From an uncultured Saprospiraceae bacterium (GTDB lineage Bacteria > Bacteroidota > Bacteroidia > Chitinophagales > Saprospiraceae): a stretch of DNA of 36,356 bases. The notes beneath the pieces were generated by a model that was given only the letters and a program-made list of their open reading frames with translations, was not told the DNA's origin and searched no databases. Shown one piece after another: positions 1-7,584 of the stretch. Position 1 is the first letter of the stretch; every line of letters begins with the position of its first letter. The stretch lies in NCBI GenBank assembly GCA_937921595.1, contig CAKZTD010000450.1, positions 1-36,356 of the forward strand, in the 5' to 3' direction. A program made the translations under genes and the position numbers.

Positions 1-524
1 CCAATCAAATTTCCCACATGCTCATCTAAGGGAACCTCCAATTTCTCACATCCCATATAAATTGTTTCCCGATCAATCTTAGCCGCAAAAGCCTTCGACT
101 TCATCCGTTTCTTGATCGACTTTACCTTCATCTCTCCAAAATCCACCGGATTAATTTTTTGATAAGCATAAAAAATTCCACTGATTTCATCACAAGCAAT
201 CAATGCAGCTGCCAATTGTGACGCCGGCATAGTTGTGAAACCATTGTAACCGAAAGCATGAGCTTCCACTGCATGAATCAAATCCTCCGGATAGTCCCAT
301 TCTTTGAACCAAGCTAAAGATTCTTTTGGATGAGTTTCCGGAAATTCATCATAATCTAAATCGTGCAAATACCCCGTTAAGAACCAAAGATCCTTATCCG
401 TTCCGTACTTCTCCGCATAGCCCTCCATCGCCGTTCCAACCATCAAGGCATGAAATCGCTGATAATCATTTTTCACATGTTTTTCTAAAAGCGCCTTCGC
501 TTCTGCTCTATTTGGTAGTCCCAT
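1..524 (-). CDS. HD-domain protein, predicted metal-dependent phosphohydrolase (3' end outside window)
   Basis: An open minus-strand frame starts at ATG 522-524 (MGLPNRAEAK...) and runs off the left edge, so about 174 residues are visible and the C-terminus is missing. It shows the spaced histidines of an HD fold: a His near residue 25 (RFHALMVG), the HD doublet in GYLHDLDYDE, and a further His in AVEAHAFGY. HD proteins of this size are metal-dependent hydrolases of phosphorylated small molecules; the substrate cannot be told from sequence. It is divergent from the kynurenine operon, sharing a 257-nt spacer that holds one copy of the double-hairpin repeat. A weak TATCTTCA box lies upstream on the minus strand. 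Nothing links it to tryptophan catabolism except position. Family assignment is fairly sure; function is unknown. Confidence 0.8.
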   Translation of the reverse strand, partial: MGLPNRAEAKALLEKHVKNDYQRFHALMVGTAMEGYAEKYGTDKDLWFLTGYLHDLDYDEFPETHPKESLAWFKEWDYPEDLIHAVEAHAFGYNGFTTMPASQLAAALIACDEISGIFYAYQKINPVDFGEMKVKSIKKRMKSKAFAAKIDRETIYMGCEKLEVPLDEHVGNLI

Positions 525-570
525 ATTATAATAATTTATTGATTGTGAAGATAAGTAAATTGACGCCACT

Positions 571-642
571 CTCGCAAGTTTAAGCAGAACGCAGTGATGC
601 TGTAACTTGCGAGGTAAAATAATGACAAGTTTTGAACTTGTC
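571..642. repeat. Double-hairpin repeat, copy 1
   Basis: Hairpin 1 pairs CTCGCAAGTT (571-580) with AACTTGCGAG (604-613), a perfect 10-bp stem. A conserved 2x2 internal mismatch (TA/GT) follows, then an AGCA/TGCT inner stem (583-586 / 598-601). After a 10-nt spacer comes hairpin 2, GACAAGTT (624-631) with AACTTGTC (635-642) and a 3-nt loop. No U-run follows. Copies 2 and 3 lie at 3442-3512 and 4620-4691. The element sits between the divergent HD gene and the operon, upstream of the putative operator. Confidence 0.8.
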
Positions 643-728
643 TTCTGTAGAAAAAATTAACTAGTCCTCCTCAAAATCTCAAAAAAAATCAAGAAACCAC
701 TAGGAATAATCCAAGGAATTTCTTTTAT

Positions 729-772
729 TTGAAACAATTATTAAAACACTGTTTCATATATTGAAACAATTA
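729..772. promoter_or_regulatory. Putative IclR-family operator of the kynurenine operon
   Basis: TGTTTCA (750-756) and TGAAACA (762-768) form a perfect 7-bp inverted repeat with a 5-bp TATAT spacer. A further TGAAACA lies at 730-736, and the 12-mer TTGAAACAATTA occurs twice, at 729-740 and 761-772, 32 bp apart (about three helical turns). The right half-site lies 14 bp before the ATG at 782 and overlaps a weak TATATTGA -7-like box. IclR relatives such as KdgR bind TGAAAC/GTTTCA dyads, and the second gene of the operon encodes an IclR protein, so autoregulation plus operon control is the natural inference. Binding itself is not shown. Confidence 0.55.
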
Positions 773-781
773 ATTTAAGAA

Positions 782-1543
782 ATGAACTACAACAAAACAG
801 CAGAAATCTTAGATCTAGCATCTTTCAACGCAAAAGCGACGGAACAAATTAGTAATACTCAAGCGATTAATCTTGATGAAGCATATGCGATTCAAAGCAT
901 CTCTCTAGGTCGGCGTTATATCCGAGGTGAACAATTACTCGGTCTAAAGTTAGGTTTCACAAGCAAAGCGAAAATGGAACAAATGGGAGTCCACGATATG
1001 ATATGGGGAAGACTCACGGATAAGATGTTTTATAAAAGCGGAAGCGATTTAGCAATCAAAGATTTTATTCATCCGAGAGCAGAACCAGAAATCGCATTTC
1101 GAGTTTCCAAAGATATAGATCAAGTGATCACGCTGGAAAATGCAAAAGATTATGTCGATGGATTAGCTGTTGCAATAGAAGTGATTGATTCAAGGTATGA
1201 AAATTTTAAATTTTCTCTAGAAGATGTTGTTGCAGATAATTGTTCCTCCGCAGGATTTACTTACGGTGAATGGATGCCGGTAGAAACAAAGATCCAGGAT
1301 ATTTCGATGCGCTTGAGTTTTGATGGAGAGCCTGTTCAAGAAGGTAATTCCAATGCGATACTCGGCAACCCTTGGGAGTCTTTTGTAAATGCAGCTCGTT
1401 TAGCAAGAGAGAACGGAGAAGTTTTAAAAACAGGATCCATCATCCTTGCTGGTGCAGCGACTCCAGCCGTTTATTTAAAGGTAAATCAAAAAGTAACCGC
1501 ATGGGCAGATGGCCTTGGAAGTGCAAGTTTTAAAACTATTTAA
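782..1543 (+). CDS. 2-oxo-3-hexenedioate (4-oxalocrotonate) decarboxylase, FAH/hydratase family
   Basis: This 253-aa protein belongs to the fumarylacetoacetase-hydrolase-like group that includes XylI/DmpH decarboxylases and DmpE/MhpD hydratases. Visible motifs are GLKLGFTSK, HPRAEPEIAF (the ExE metal ligands), the EVIDSRYENF acidic patch, DNCSSAGFTYG, and a C-terminal GSIILAGAATPA. Decarboxylases convert 2-oxo-3-hexenedioate to 2-hydroxypenta-2,4-dienoate and are Mg-dependent. In this operon it would take the product of the RidA-type deaminase encoded last (7585-8001), matching the NbaG/AmnE step of 2-aminomuconate degradation. It is the first gene of the operon, 14 bp after the putative operator, and is followed after one base by the IclR gene. 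A 2-hydroxypentadienoate hydratase is the main alternative, since the families are close; the pathway context favours the decarboxylase. Confidence 0.8.
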   Translation: MNYNKTAEILDLASFNAKATEQISNTQAINLDEAYAIQSISLGRRYIRGEQLLGLKLGFTSKAKMEQMGVHDMIWGRLTDKMFYKSGSDLAIKDFIHPRAEPEIAFRVSKDIDQVITLENAKDYVDGLAVAIEVIDSRYENFKFSLEDVVADNCSSAGFTYGEWMPVETKIQDISMRLSFDGEPVQEGNSNAILGNPWESFVNAARLARENGEVLKTGSIILAGAATPAVYLKVNQKVTAWADGLGSASFKTI

Positions 1544-1544
1544 A

Positions 1545-2324
1545 ATGAAATCAGGCATTTCAAAATCACTCAATAATTCAGTAGCGAAGGCTTTTCATTT
1601 GCTCGACTATTTCAACGTAGCAAAACCAGAATGGGGTGTCCGCGAATTAGCTAAAGAAACGGGAGCCAACAAAAGCACGACTTACCGAATGTTGGCAACT
1701 TTAGAATCATTAGGTGTTTTGCGAAAAGATGAAATTTCTGAAAAATACAGTTTAGGTTTAAAGTTATTCGAACTCGGAAATCGGGTTTCCATTCAATCCG
1801 CTTTTGTTAGCCAAACACATCCGGTTTTAAAACAAGTTGCTGAAGAGATTACTGAGACCGTTCATTTAGGAATTTTAAAAGACAATGAAGTTTTTATGGT
1901 TGATAAAATTGAAAGCCCAAAAGGCTTACAATTAAATTCTGTAATCGGTACTTCAAGTCCGGCTTATTGTTCTGGCCTGGGTAAGATCTTGTTGGCTCAT
2001 TTGAAACAAGGAGATTTAAAACAAGCTCTAGAATCAATCGACTTAAAAACAAATACAGAGTTTACAATTACTAAAAAGACAATTTTAAAAAAGGAATTAG
2101 AACAAATAAAAATTCAAGGTTACGCTATCGATCGCCAAGAGTTAGAGCTCGGATTAATTTGTGTAGCTGTACCTGTTTACAATCAAAAAAATCAGGTGAT
2201 TGCAGCGCTTAGTGCCGCAGGGCCATCAATCCGGTTTCAGGAGGAAAAAGTTGAAAGTTATGTCGCTACTTTAAAAAAAGGAGCAAGAACGATTCAGCAA
2301 AAAATTGGAAACTTCAAAATCTAA
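1545..2324 (+). CDS. IclR-family transcriptional regulator of the kynurenine operon
   Basis: This is a 259-aa cytoplasmic regulator. The N-terminal winged helix spans about residues 10-70 (SVAKAFHLLDYF, GVRELAKETG, KSTTYRMLATLESLGVL) and is followed by an IclR effector domain (HLGILKDNEVFMVDK, SPAYCSGLGKILLAH, GYAIDRQELELGLICVAVPV). I chose ATG 1545, one base after the previous stop, over an in-frame ATG at 1509 that would overlap the decarboxylase and add 12 atypical residues. It lies inside the operon, so it is probably autoregulated. The dyad at 750-768 is the obvious target. By analogy with IclR regulators of aromatic catabolism the effector may be kynurenine, 3-hydroxyanthranilate or a muconate intermediate, but this is inference. 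Family assignment is firm. Confidence 0.88.
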   Translation: MKSGISKSLNNSVAKAFHLLDYFNVAKPEWGVRELAKETGANKSTTYRMLATLESLGVLRKDEISEKYSLGLKLFELGNRVSIQSAFVSQTHPVLKQVAEEITETVHLGILKDNEVFMVDKIESPKGLQLNSVIGTSSPAYCSGLGKILLAHLKQGDLKQALESIDLKTNTEFTITKKTILKKELEQIKIQGYAIDRQELELGLICVAVPVYNQKNQVIAALSAAGPSIRFQEEKVESYVATLKKGARTIQQKIGNFKI

Positions 2325-2335
2325 AAAACAAACAT

Positions 2336-3439
2336 ATGTCTGACGAGTCAAAAAAATATGCGACAGTTCACTATAATAATTACCTTGGATTAGATCAACT
2401 TCTTGGATCTCAAAAACCAAAAAGCGCAGAGCTAGATGTAGAACCAGCACATGATGAAATGCTATTCATTATTGTTCATCAAGCATACGAATTATGGTTT
2501 AAGCAAATTATCCATGAGGTAGAATCGGTTGTAGGTTTATTCCGACAAAAAAAAGTACACCCAAGAAGCATCGGTGTCTCGATTGCTCGACTTGAAAGAG
2601 TAGTAGAAATTCAAAAACTCCTGATTAGTCAAATCCGAATTATGGAAACAATGACACCATTGGATTTTTTAGATTTTAGAAATTATCTTTTCCCAGCTTC
2701 AGGTTTTCAGAGTTATCAATTTCGAATGATCGAGAATCTTTTAGGCCTAGAAGACGAACATAGAATCACTTATAATGGCGAACCTTACGACGTCGTTTTT
2801 GATAAAAAGAAAAAGAAGAGCTTGAAAGATGTTGTAAATGCAACCTCCTTATTCGAAGCAGTGGAAGACTGGTTGGAGCGAACACCTTTTATAGAATTTG
2901 GTGATTATGATTTTTTAGATGCTTATAAAAAAGCCTTAGATCGAATGCTCAAGAAAGAGCAAAAAGCAATCACGGAAACAGATTATTTAACGGACCAAGA
3001 AAAAGAAATGCGACTTAAAATGCTTGGAGGAACAGATACTTACTTCCATGCCGTTTTAAACAAAGAAGCGCATATCGAAAGACAAAAAGCTGGTGAGGTT
3101 CGTCTCAGTTATGAAGCAACCATAGCAGCACTTTTTATCAACCTCTATCGAGATGAACCAATTCTTCATTTGCCATTCAAACTATTGGTTACTTTAATAG
3201 AAATTGATGAAGCACTCACAACATGGAGATACCGACACGCTCAAATGGTCATGAGAATGATCGGTAACAAAATCGGAACAGGAGGATCGTCAGGTCACGG
3301 CTACTTAAATAAAACAGCAGAGAAGCATCATATTTTCAAAGACCTTCACGGTATTTCAACCTTATTAATCCCAAGGTCAGAATTACCCGAATTACCACAG
3401 GTAATAAAAGATCAATTAGATTTCAATTTCAAACACTAG
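2336..3439 (+). CDS. kynA: Tryptophan 2,3-dioxygenase
   Basis: This 367-aa heme enzyme opens the indole ring of L-tryptophan to N-formylkynurenine. Family landmarks are DEMLFIIVHQAYELWFKQI near residues 40-60, SGFQSYQFRMIE, the proximal heme histidine in WRYRHAQMVMRMIG (His301), and the substrate loop GTGGSSGHGYL followed by LIPR. The length is closer to long bacterial/animal TDOs than to the ~300-aa proteobacterial form, with extra sequence around residues 180-250. The start follows the IclR stop by 11 bp. It is the committing step of the cluster. The formamidase needed for the next reaction is not encoded in this window. The 3' end is followed within 3 bp by repeat copy 2, so downstream expression may depend on read-through of that structure. 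Identification is very secure. Confidence 0.97.
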   Translation: MSDESKKYATVHYNNYLGLDQLLGSQKPKSAELDVEPAHDEMLFIIVHQAYELWFKQIIHEVESVVGLFRQKKVHPRSIGVSIARLERVVEIQKLLISQIRIMETMTPLDFLDFRNYLFPASGFQSYQFRMIENLLGLEDEHRITYNGEPYDVVFDKKKKKSLKDVVNATSLFEAVEDWLERTPFIEFGDYDFLDAYKKALDRMLKKEQKAITETDYLTDQEKEMRLKMLGGTDTYFHAVLNKEAHIERQKAGEVRLSYEATIAALFINLYRDEPILHLPFKLLVTLIEIDEALTTWRYRHAQMVMRMIGNKIGTGGSSGHGYLNKTAEKHHIFKDLHGISTLLIPRSELPELPQVIKDQLDFNFKH

Positions 3440-3441
3440 CT

Positions 3442-3512
3442 CTCTCAAGTTTAAGCCGATTTTAGGAGGCTGTAACTTGAGAGCGTAAATAGTGACAAGT
3501 TTGTAACTTGTC
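3442..3512. repeat. Double-hairpin repeat, copy 2
   Basis: CTCTCAAGTT (3442-3451) pairs with AACTTGAGAG (3474-3483). The inner stem is AGCC/GGCT (3454-3457 / 3468-3471) with the same TA/GT internal mismatch as copy 1. Hairpin 2 is GACAAGTT (3494-3501) with AACTTGTC (3505-3512). Compared with copy 1 both strands of each stem have changed together (CGC/GCG to CTC/GAG; AGCA/TGCT to AGCC/GGCT), so pairing is conserved while sequence changes. It fills most of the 94-bp gap between kynA and the ACMS decarboxylase gene. Confidence 0.8.
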
Positions 3513-3533
3513 TCAACTAGAAAAATAACCAAA

Positions 3534-4607
3534 ATGAGAATAAACGGCCATTCCCACTTACTACCATACCCAGAGCAAATTCCTAGCTTCATGAAAGAAA
3601 AGGAAATCTTCTGGGTCGATGATGATCGCAAATTCATGCTCCAAAAAAACTGGAAACGTCCAGTAACTGATTCCAGTTTTTTCTTAGATGAAAAGCTAGA
3701 ATGGATGGAGCATAACAAAATCGATCATGCAGTGATCCTCAATCTTTCCCAATTATATGGAAACGGTCTTCGCTTAGAAGAGATGAAAAAAGTACTCCGT
3801 TTTCAAAATGATTTCAATGCGAAAGTTCAACATGATCATCCCGATAAATTTACCTGCGGATTTGTGGTACACGCAGCTTACGTACAAGGAGCACTTTGGG
3901 AAATCGAAAGATGTGTTGAAGAATTGGGTTTAAAAGTTTTATGCTTACCAACTCATTTCATGGATTCCATTGGAACTTGGAGGTCAATTTTTGATGAAGA
4001 CATCGAACCTATTTTAGAACTAGCCAATAAGTATAAATTAGCAATAGAAATTCATCCTTATGACGGAGAAAAATTTATAAAATTAGAAAACACAGCCTGG
4101 AGATTTCACTTGGTATGGATGCTCGCTCAATGTGCAGACGCCTACCATTTTTTTACATTAAAAGGTTACCTCGAGAAGTATCCGGACATCCGAGTTTGCT
4201 TTGCACACGGAGGACAACTAGCACAGATTAATCTCGGTCGAAGAATCCAAGGTTTCGATGGTCGGCCAGATCTTTTTGAAGGAATGACTCATCCGCGAAA
4301 AGCAATTGGACATCCAAATATGTTTTTCGATACATTAGTTCATGATACTTTTTCGCTCGATCTTATGGTCAAGCGATTAGGAGGAACCGATCAAATTATC
4401 ATGGGACTTGATGATCCTTATCCTTTAGGAGAAATGGAAAGCGGACCACAATCTTCTTACCCTGGAAAACTATTAGACCTTGCAAAAGAAGAAAAAATAA
4501 TCAATGAAGATCAATACAAAGATATCTGGGAAGACAACGTCCTCAAATGGCTAGGTGTCGATCATGACAAGGATCTCAAAAAGCGTTTAAAAATTCCAGA
4601 AGATTAA
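3534..4607 (+). CDS. 2-amino-3-carboxymuconate-6-semialdehyde decarboxylase (ACMSD)
   Basis: This 357-aa amidohydrolase-superfamily decarboxylase converts ACMS to 2-aminomuconate semialdehyde, diverting carbon from quinolinate/NAD synthesis into catabolism. Zn ligands match ACMSD: HxH at His6/His8 (NGHSHLLP), His174 (EIHPYDG), the FAHGG histidine (His225), and the Asp of MGLDDPYPLGE (Asp293/294). Human-like landmarks such as RRIQGFDGRPDLF, FDTLVHDTFSL and PLGEMESG are also present. Length is near the family norm of ~335. The catalytic segment reads LDDPYPLGE where most family members have TDYPFPLGE, so which Asp is the ligand should be checked. Its substrate would come from 3-hydroxyanthranilate dioxygenase, which is absent here. 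The symbols nbaD and amnC-like names are used for relatives; I leave the symbol blank. Confidence 0.9.
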   Translation: MRINGHSHLLPYPEQIPSFMKEKEIFWVDDDRKFMLQKNWKRPVTDSSFFLDEKLEWMEHNKIDHAVILNLSQLYGNGLRLEEMKKVLRFQNDFNAKVQHDHPDKFTCGFVVHAAYVQGALWEIERCVEELGLKVLCLPTHFMDSIGTWRSIFDEDIEPILELANKYKLAIEIHPYDGEKFIKLENTAWRFHLVWMLAQCADAYHFFTLKGYLEKYPDIRVCFAHGGQLAQINLGRRIQGFDGRPDLFEGMTHPRKAIGHPNMFFDTLVHDTFSLDLMVKRLGGTDQIIMGLDDPYPLGEMESGPQSSYPGKLLDLAKEEKIINEDQYKDIWEDNVLKWLGVDHDKDLKKRLKIPED

Positions 4608-4619
4608 TTCTTGCAAACT

Positions 4620-4691
4620 CTTGTAAGTTTAAGCAGCGTGTAACGATGCTGTAATTTACTAGGCTAAATAACGACAAGCTTCTAACTTGTC
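4620..4691. repeat. Double-hairpin repeat, copy 3 (degenerate)
   Basis: The outer stem 4620-4629 / 4653-4662 keeps eight pairs including one G-U, with one T-T mismatch. The inner AGCA/TGCT (4632-4635 / 4647-4650), the TA/GT internal mismatch and the 10-nt spacer are all kept. Hairpin 2 is GACAAGCT (4673-4680) with AACTTGTC (4684-4691), one C-A mismatch near the 3-nt loop. It lies between the ACMS decarboxylase and kynureninase genes. Confidence 0.72.
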
Positions 4692-4720
4692 ACCTTACCT
4701 AAGACAAACTAAACACCCTT

Positions 4721-4744
4721 GTCATTTCGAGCGAAGTCGAGAAA
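4721..4744. repeat. REP-like GTCATTTCGAGCGAAGTCGAG element
   Basis: The short imperfect palindrome TTTCGA-GCGAAG-TCGAGAAA ends 9 bp before the kynureninase ATG. From memory, near-identical GTCATTTCGAnCGAAG strings are frequent intergenic repeats in flavobacterial and related genomes. Only one copy is in this window, so the repeat status rests on that recollection. Confidence 0.5.
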
Positions 4745-4753
4745 AAAGAAAAT

Positions 4754-6016
4754 ATGAACTACCAAAATACATTGCAATTCGCAAAAAAAATGGACGCCGC
4801 AGATCCCCTAAGATCATTTCGCGAACGCTTCCATTTGCCAATGCAAAAAGACGGAACACCCTACGTTTACCTTTGCGGAAACTCTCTAGGTTTACAACCA
4901 AAATCTACCAGAGCAGCCATCAATCAAGAACTATTGGACTGGGAAAACTATGGAGTCGAAGGTCACTTCCATGCGAAAACCCCTTGGATGCCTTACCATG
5001 AATTCCTTACCGAATCTATGGCTAAAGTGGTCGGAGCAAAACCCATCGAAGTGGTTGTCATGAACACACTTTCGGTTAATCTCCACCTGATGATGGTTTC
5101 TTTTTACCGACCATCAGCAAAGCGAAATAAAATCCTGATCGAATTCGATGCTTTCCCTTCAGATAAATATGCGGTAGCTTCTCAAATAAAATTCCACGGT
5201 TATGATCCAGTCGAGAGTCTCGTTGAATTAAAAGCAAGACCAGGAGAAGTACTCATCCGACCAGAGGATATTGAAAAAATAATAGAAGAACAAGGCGACG
5301 AAATCGCATTGATCATGCTCGGTAATACCAACTATTACACCGGCCAGTTTTTCGACATGAAAAAAATTACAGCACTCGGTCATGCAAAAGGATGTATGGT
5401 TGGATTCGATTGTGCTCATGGAGCCGGAAATGTCAACCTCGATTTACACAACACTGGCGCCGACTTTGCCGTCTGGTGTTCTTACAAATACATCAACTCA
5501 GGTCCAGGAAGTCTCGGAGGGTGTTTTGTACACGAACGTCATGCAAATGATAAAGACTTGCCACGCTTTGCCGGATGGTGGGGACACAACAAAGAAACGC
5601 GTTTCGGAATGCGAGACGGTTTTGATCCAATCCCCGGAGTAGAAGCTTGGCAGTTGAGTAACCCTCCAATCCTTTCGATGGCAGCAATTAAAGCGTCTCT
5701 CGAAGTTTTCATGGAAGCAGGAATGGATAATATTTTTAAAAAATCGAAAACACTTACCGGGTATTTAGAGTTTCTAATAAAGGAAATGAATAATGAGCAG
5801 ATTGCAATCATCACTCCCGAAGATCCGAATCAAAGAGGAAGCCAACTATCCATCCAAGTAAAAAATGCGGATAAAAAACTCTTCGATAAAATTACTGAAA
5901 TGGGAGTCATCTCTGACTGGAGGGAACCTGATGTGATCCGAGTAGCCCCAATACCATTATATAATTCCTACGAAGATGTTTTCCGATTCATAAAAATTCT
6001 AAAAGAAGCCCTATAA
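4754..6016 (+). CDS. kynU: Kynureninase
   Basis: This 420-aa fold-type I PLP enzyme cleaves 3-hydroxykynurenine (or kynurenine) to 3-hydroxyanthranilate (or anthranilate) plus alanine. Visible motifs are YLCGNSLGLQPKS near residue 37, FPSDKYA, the PLP-binding Asp in GFDCAHGAGN, and the Schiff-base lysine in WCSYKYINSGPG (Lys245). These are followed by GGCFVHER, GWWGHN and the C-terminal VIRVAPIPLYNSYEDV. Length matches the family (about 415-465). The start ATG follows the REP-like element and an A/G-rich stretch. It precedes the monooxygenase gene by 43 bp. In-operon KMO makes 3-hydroxykynurenine the likely physiological substrate. Identification is very secure. Confidence 0.97.
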   Translation: MNYQNTLQFAKKMDAADPLRSFRERFHLPMQKDGTPYVYLCGNSLGLQPKSTRAAINQELLDWENYGVEGHFHAKTPWMPYHEFLTESMAKVVGAKPIEVVVMNTLSVNLHLMMVSFYRPSAKRNKILIEFDAFPSDKYAVASQIKFHGYDPVESLVELKARPGEVLIRPEDIEKIIEEQGDEIALIMLGNTNYYTGQFFDMKKITALGHAKGCMVGFDCAHGAGNVNLDLHNTGADFAVWCSYKYINSGPGSLGGCFVHERHANDKDLPRFAGWWGHNKETRFGMRDGFDPIPGVEAWQLSNPPILSMAAIKASLEVFMEAGMDNIFKKSKTLTGYLEFLIKEMNNEQIAIITPEDPNQRGSQLSIQVKNADKKLFDKITEMGVISDWREPDVIRVAPIPLYNSYEDVFRFIKILKEAL

Positions 6017-6059
6017 GCTTATAACTCTGAAGGGGTTAAACAAGAGTAACACGAATAAC

Positions 6060-7412
6060 ATGAGTAAAAAAGACAAAATAATAATCGTCGGCGCAGGACT
6101 TTGCGGAACACTTCTCGGACTAAGACTAGCACAGCGAGGCTACAAAGTCACCCTTCACGAACGAAGAGGAGATATGAGATTGGAAGACGTCGACGCCGGA
6201 CGATCGATCAACCTAGCACTTTCGGCAAGAGGACTACGAGCATTAGAAAAAGTAGGAATCAAAGCAGATATTCTAGAAGAATGCATTCCAATGAAAGGCC
6301 GAATGATCCATCCACTCCAAGGGGAATCTTTTTTCTCAGCCTACAGTGGACGGTCAGGGGATTACATCAATTCCGTTTCAAGAGGAGGTTTAAATATAGC
6401 CTTACTTGATGCTGCCGATAAATTCGATGATGTACAAGTTGTTTTCGATAGTAAATGTGAACGTGTCGATTTAGAAAATGCAAAAGCCACATTTAAAAAT
6501 CTAAAAACTGGAGAAACTTACGAAGAAGAAGGAGCGGTCGTAATTGGAACGGATGGTGCTGGCTCTTCAGTAAGAAGAAGTATCATGGGAAGAACAACTC
6601 AGCTGTTGTTCAATTTTTCTCAAAGCTTTTTAAGACACGGCTATAAAGAATTAAGCATCCTTCCAGCAGAAGATGGCGGATGGCGGATTGAAAAAAATGC
6701 CTTGCATATTTGGCCGAGAGGAAGTTTTATGATTATCGCTTTACCGAATCTCGATGGAAGTTTTACTGTGACCATGTTTCATCCTTTTGGAGGTGAAAAT
6801 GGGTTTGATAATTTAAACACCAAAGAAAAAGTAAAAGCCTTTTTTGAAAAAGAATTTCCAACACTGATTCCTTATATGCCGCATTATGTTGAGGAGTATT
6901 TTGAAAATCCAGTAGGAACACTCGGTACTATTAAGTGTTATCCTTGGCAAGCTTTCGGAAAAACTTTAATCATGGGAGATGCTGCACATGCCATCGTTCC
7001 ATTTTACGGTCAAGGGATGAATGCAGCTTTTGAAGATGTATCAGTTTTTGATGAAATATTGGATCAATATGAAGGCGACTGGTTGAAAATTCTTGAAACC
7101 TTTCAAGATGCCAGAGTAGATAATGCCAATGCGATTGCAGATTTGGCAATTGATAATTTTACGGAAATGCAAGATAAAGTTGATGATCGTGATTTTAAAA
7201 GAAAACGTCAACTTGAAATGCAATTGGAACAAAAATACGAAGACTATTATTCAAAATATTCGCTCGTTACTTTCCGACCAGATTTACCTTATGCAGATGC
7301 GATGAGTTTAGGTAGAAAACAAGATGATCTCCTCCTGAAACTCTGCGCTGAAAAAGAACCTTCAGAAATGAATCTCGATGAGGTGATGAAACAGATAGTA
7401 GCACTCCAGTAA
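6060..7412 (+). CDS. kmo: Kynurenine 3-monooxygenase (FAD-dependent)
   Basis: This 450-aa class A flavin monooxygenase hydroxylates L-kynurenine to 3-hydroxykynurenine using NADPH and O2. The N-terminal Rossmann motif is IVGAGLCGTLLGLRLAQRG with HERR ending strand 2. Other landmarks are GRSINLALSARG (typical of KMO), GTDGAGSSVRR (the DG motif), and MGDAAHAIVPFYGQGMNA (GD motif with KMO-specific PFYGQGMN). There is no C-terminal membrane helix as in the mitochondrial enzyme; the tail is charged and soluble, as in Pseudomonas and Cytophaga KMO. It sits 43 bp after kynU. The presence of KMO commits the cluster to the 3-hydroxyanthranilate branch rather than the anthranilate branch. Confidence 0.96.
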   Translation: MSKKDKIIIVGAGLCGTLLGLRLAQRGYKVTLHERRGDMRLEDVDAGRSINLALSARGLRALEKVGIKADILEECIPMKGRMIHPLQGESFFSAYSGRSGDYINSVSRGGLNIALLDAADKFDDVQVVFDSKCERVDLENAKATFKNLKTGETYEEEGAVVIGTDGAGSSVRRSIMGRTTQLLFNFSQSFLRHGYKELSILPAEDGGWRIEKNALHIWPRGSFMIIALPNLDGSFTVTMFHPFGGENGFDNLNTKEKVKAFFEKEFPTLIPYMPHYVEEYFENPVGTLGTIKCYPWQAFGKTLIMGDAAHAIVPFYGQGMNAAFEDVSVFDEILDQYEGDWLKILETFQDARVDNANAIADLAIDNFTEMQDKVDDRDFKRKRQLEMQLEQKYEDYYSKYSLVTFRPDLPYADAMSLGRKQDDLLLKLCAEKEPSEMNLDEVMKQIVALQ

Positions 7413-7486
7413 GTTTAGATATAAAATGCGAATCAGGTTTGAATTAACCATGGATACTAAGCATGAAATTTTAACAGGAGTGTAAG

Positions 7487-7531
7487 CGGTATTAGGAATT
7501 AGGGACGCCCGAGGACCGAATACCGTTTTTT
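7487..7531 (+). terminator. Terminator-like structured element between kmo and the deaminase gene
   Basis: CGGTATT (7487-7493) pairs with AATACCG (7519-7525). Inside, GG/CC and a GGGACGCCC mini-hairpin (7502-7510) give a branched stem, and six T's follow at 7526-7531. It looks like an intrinsic terminator or attenuator placed inside the operon. A REP-type insertion that happens to be followed by T's is the alternative. Confidence 0.5.
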
Positions 7532-7539
7532 CAACTTAG

Positions 7540-7555
7540 AGCATTTTAAAATGCT
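7540..7555. repeat. 16-bp perfect palindrome upstream of the deaminase gene
   Basis: AGCATTTTAAAATGCT is self-complementary over all 16 bases, and AGCAT recurs at 7560-7564. It lies 30 bp before ATG 7585 and could be a regulatory dyad for a separately transcribed last gene. No binding protein can be named. Confidence 0.45.
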
Positions 7556-7584
7556 GATTAGCATATTAGATAAAAAATAAAACG

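Noticed and set aside
326-583. 85-aa plus-strand frame
   Set aside because: It is antisense to the HD-domain gene, which has clear family motifs.
571-4691. CRISPR-like array from the three spaced repeats
   Set aside because: Copies are kilobases apart with genes between them and diverge in sequence; no spacers or cas genes.
4687-5001. 104-aa plus-strand frame beginning in repeat copy 3
   Set aside because: It overlaps kynU in another frame and has Arg/Lys-rich composition typical of a shadow frame.
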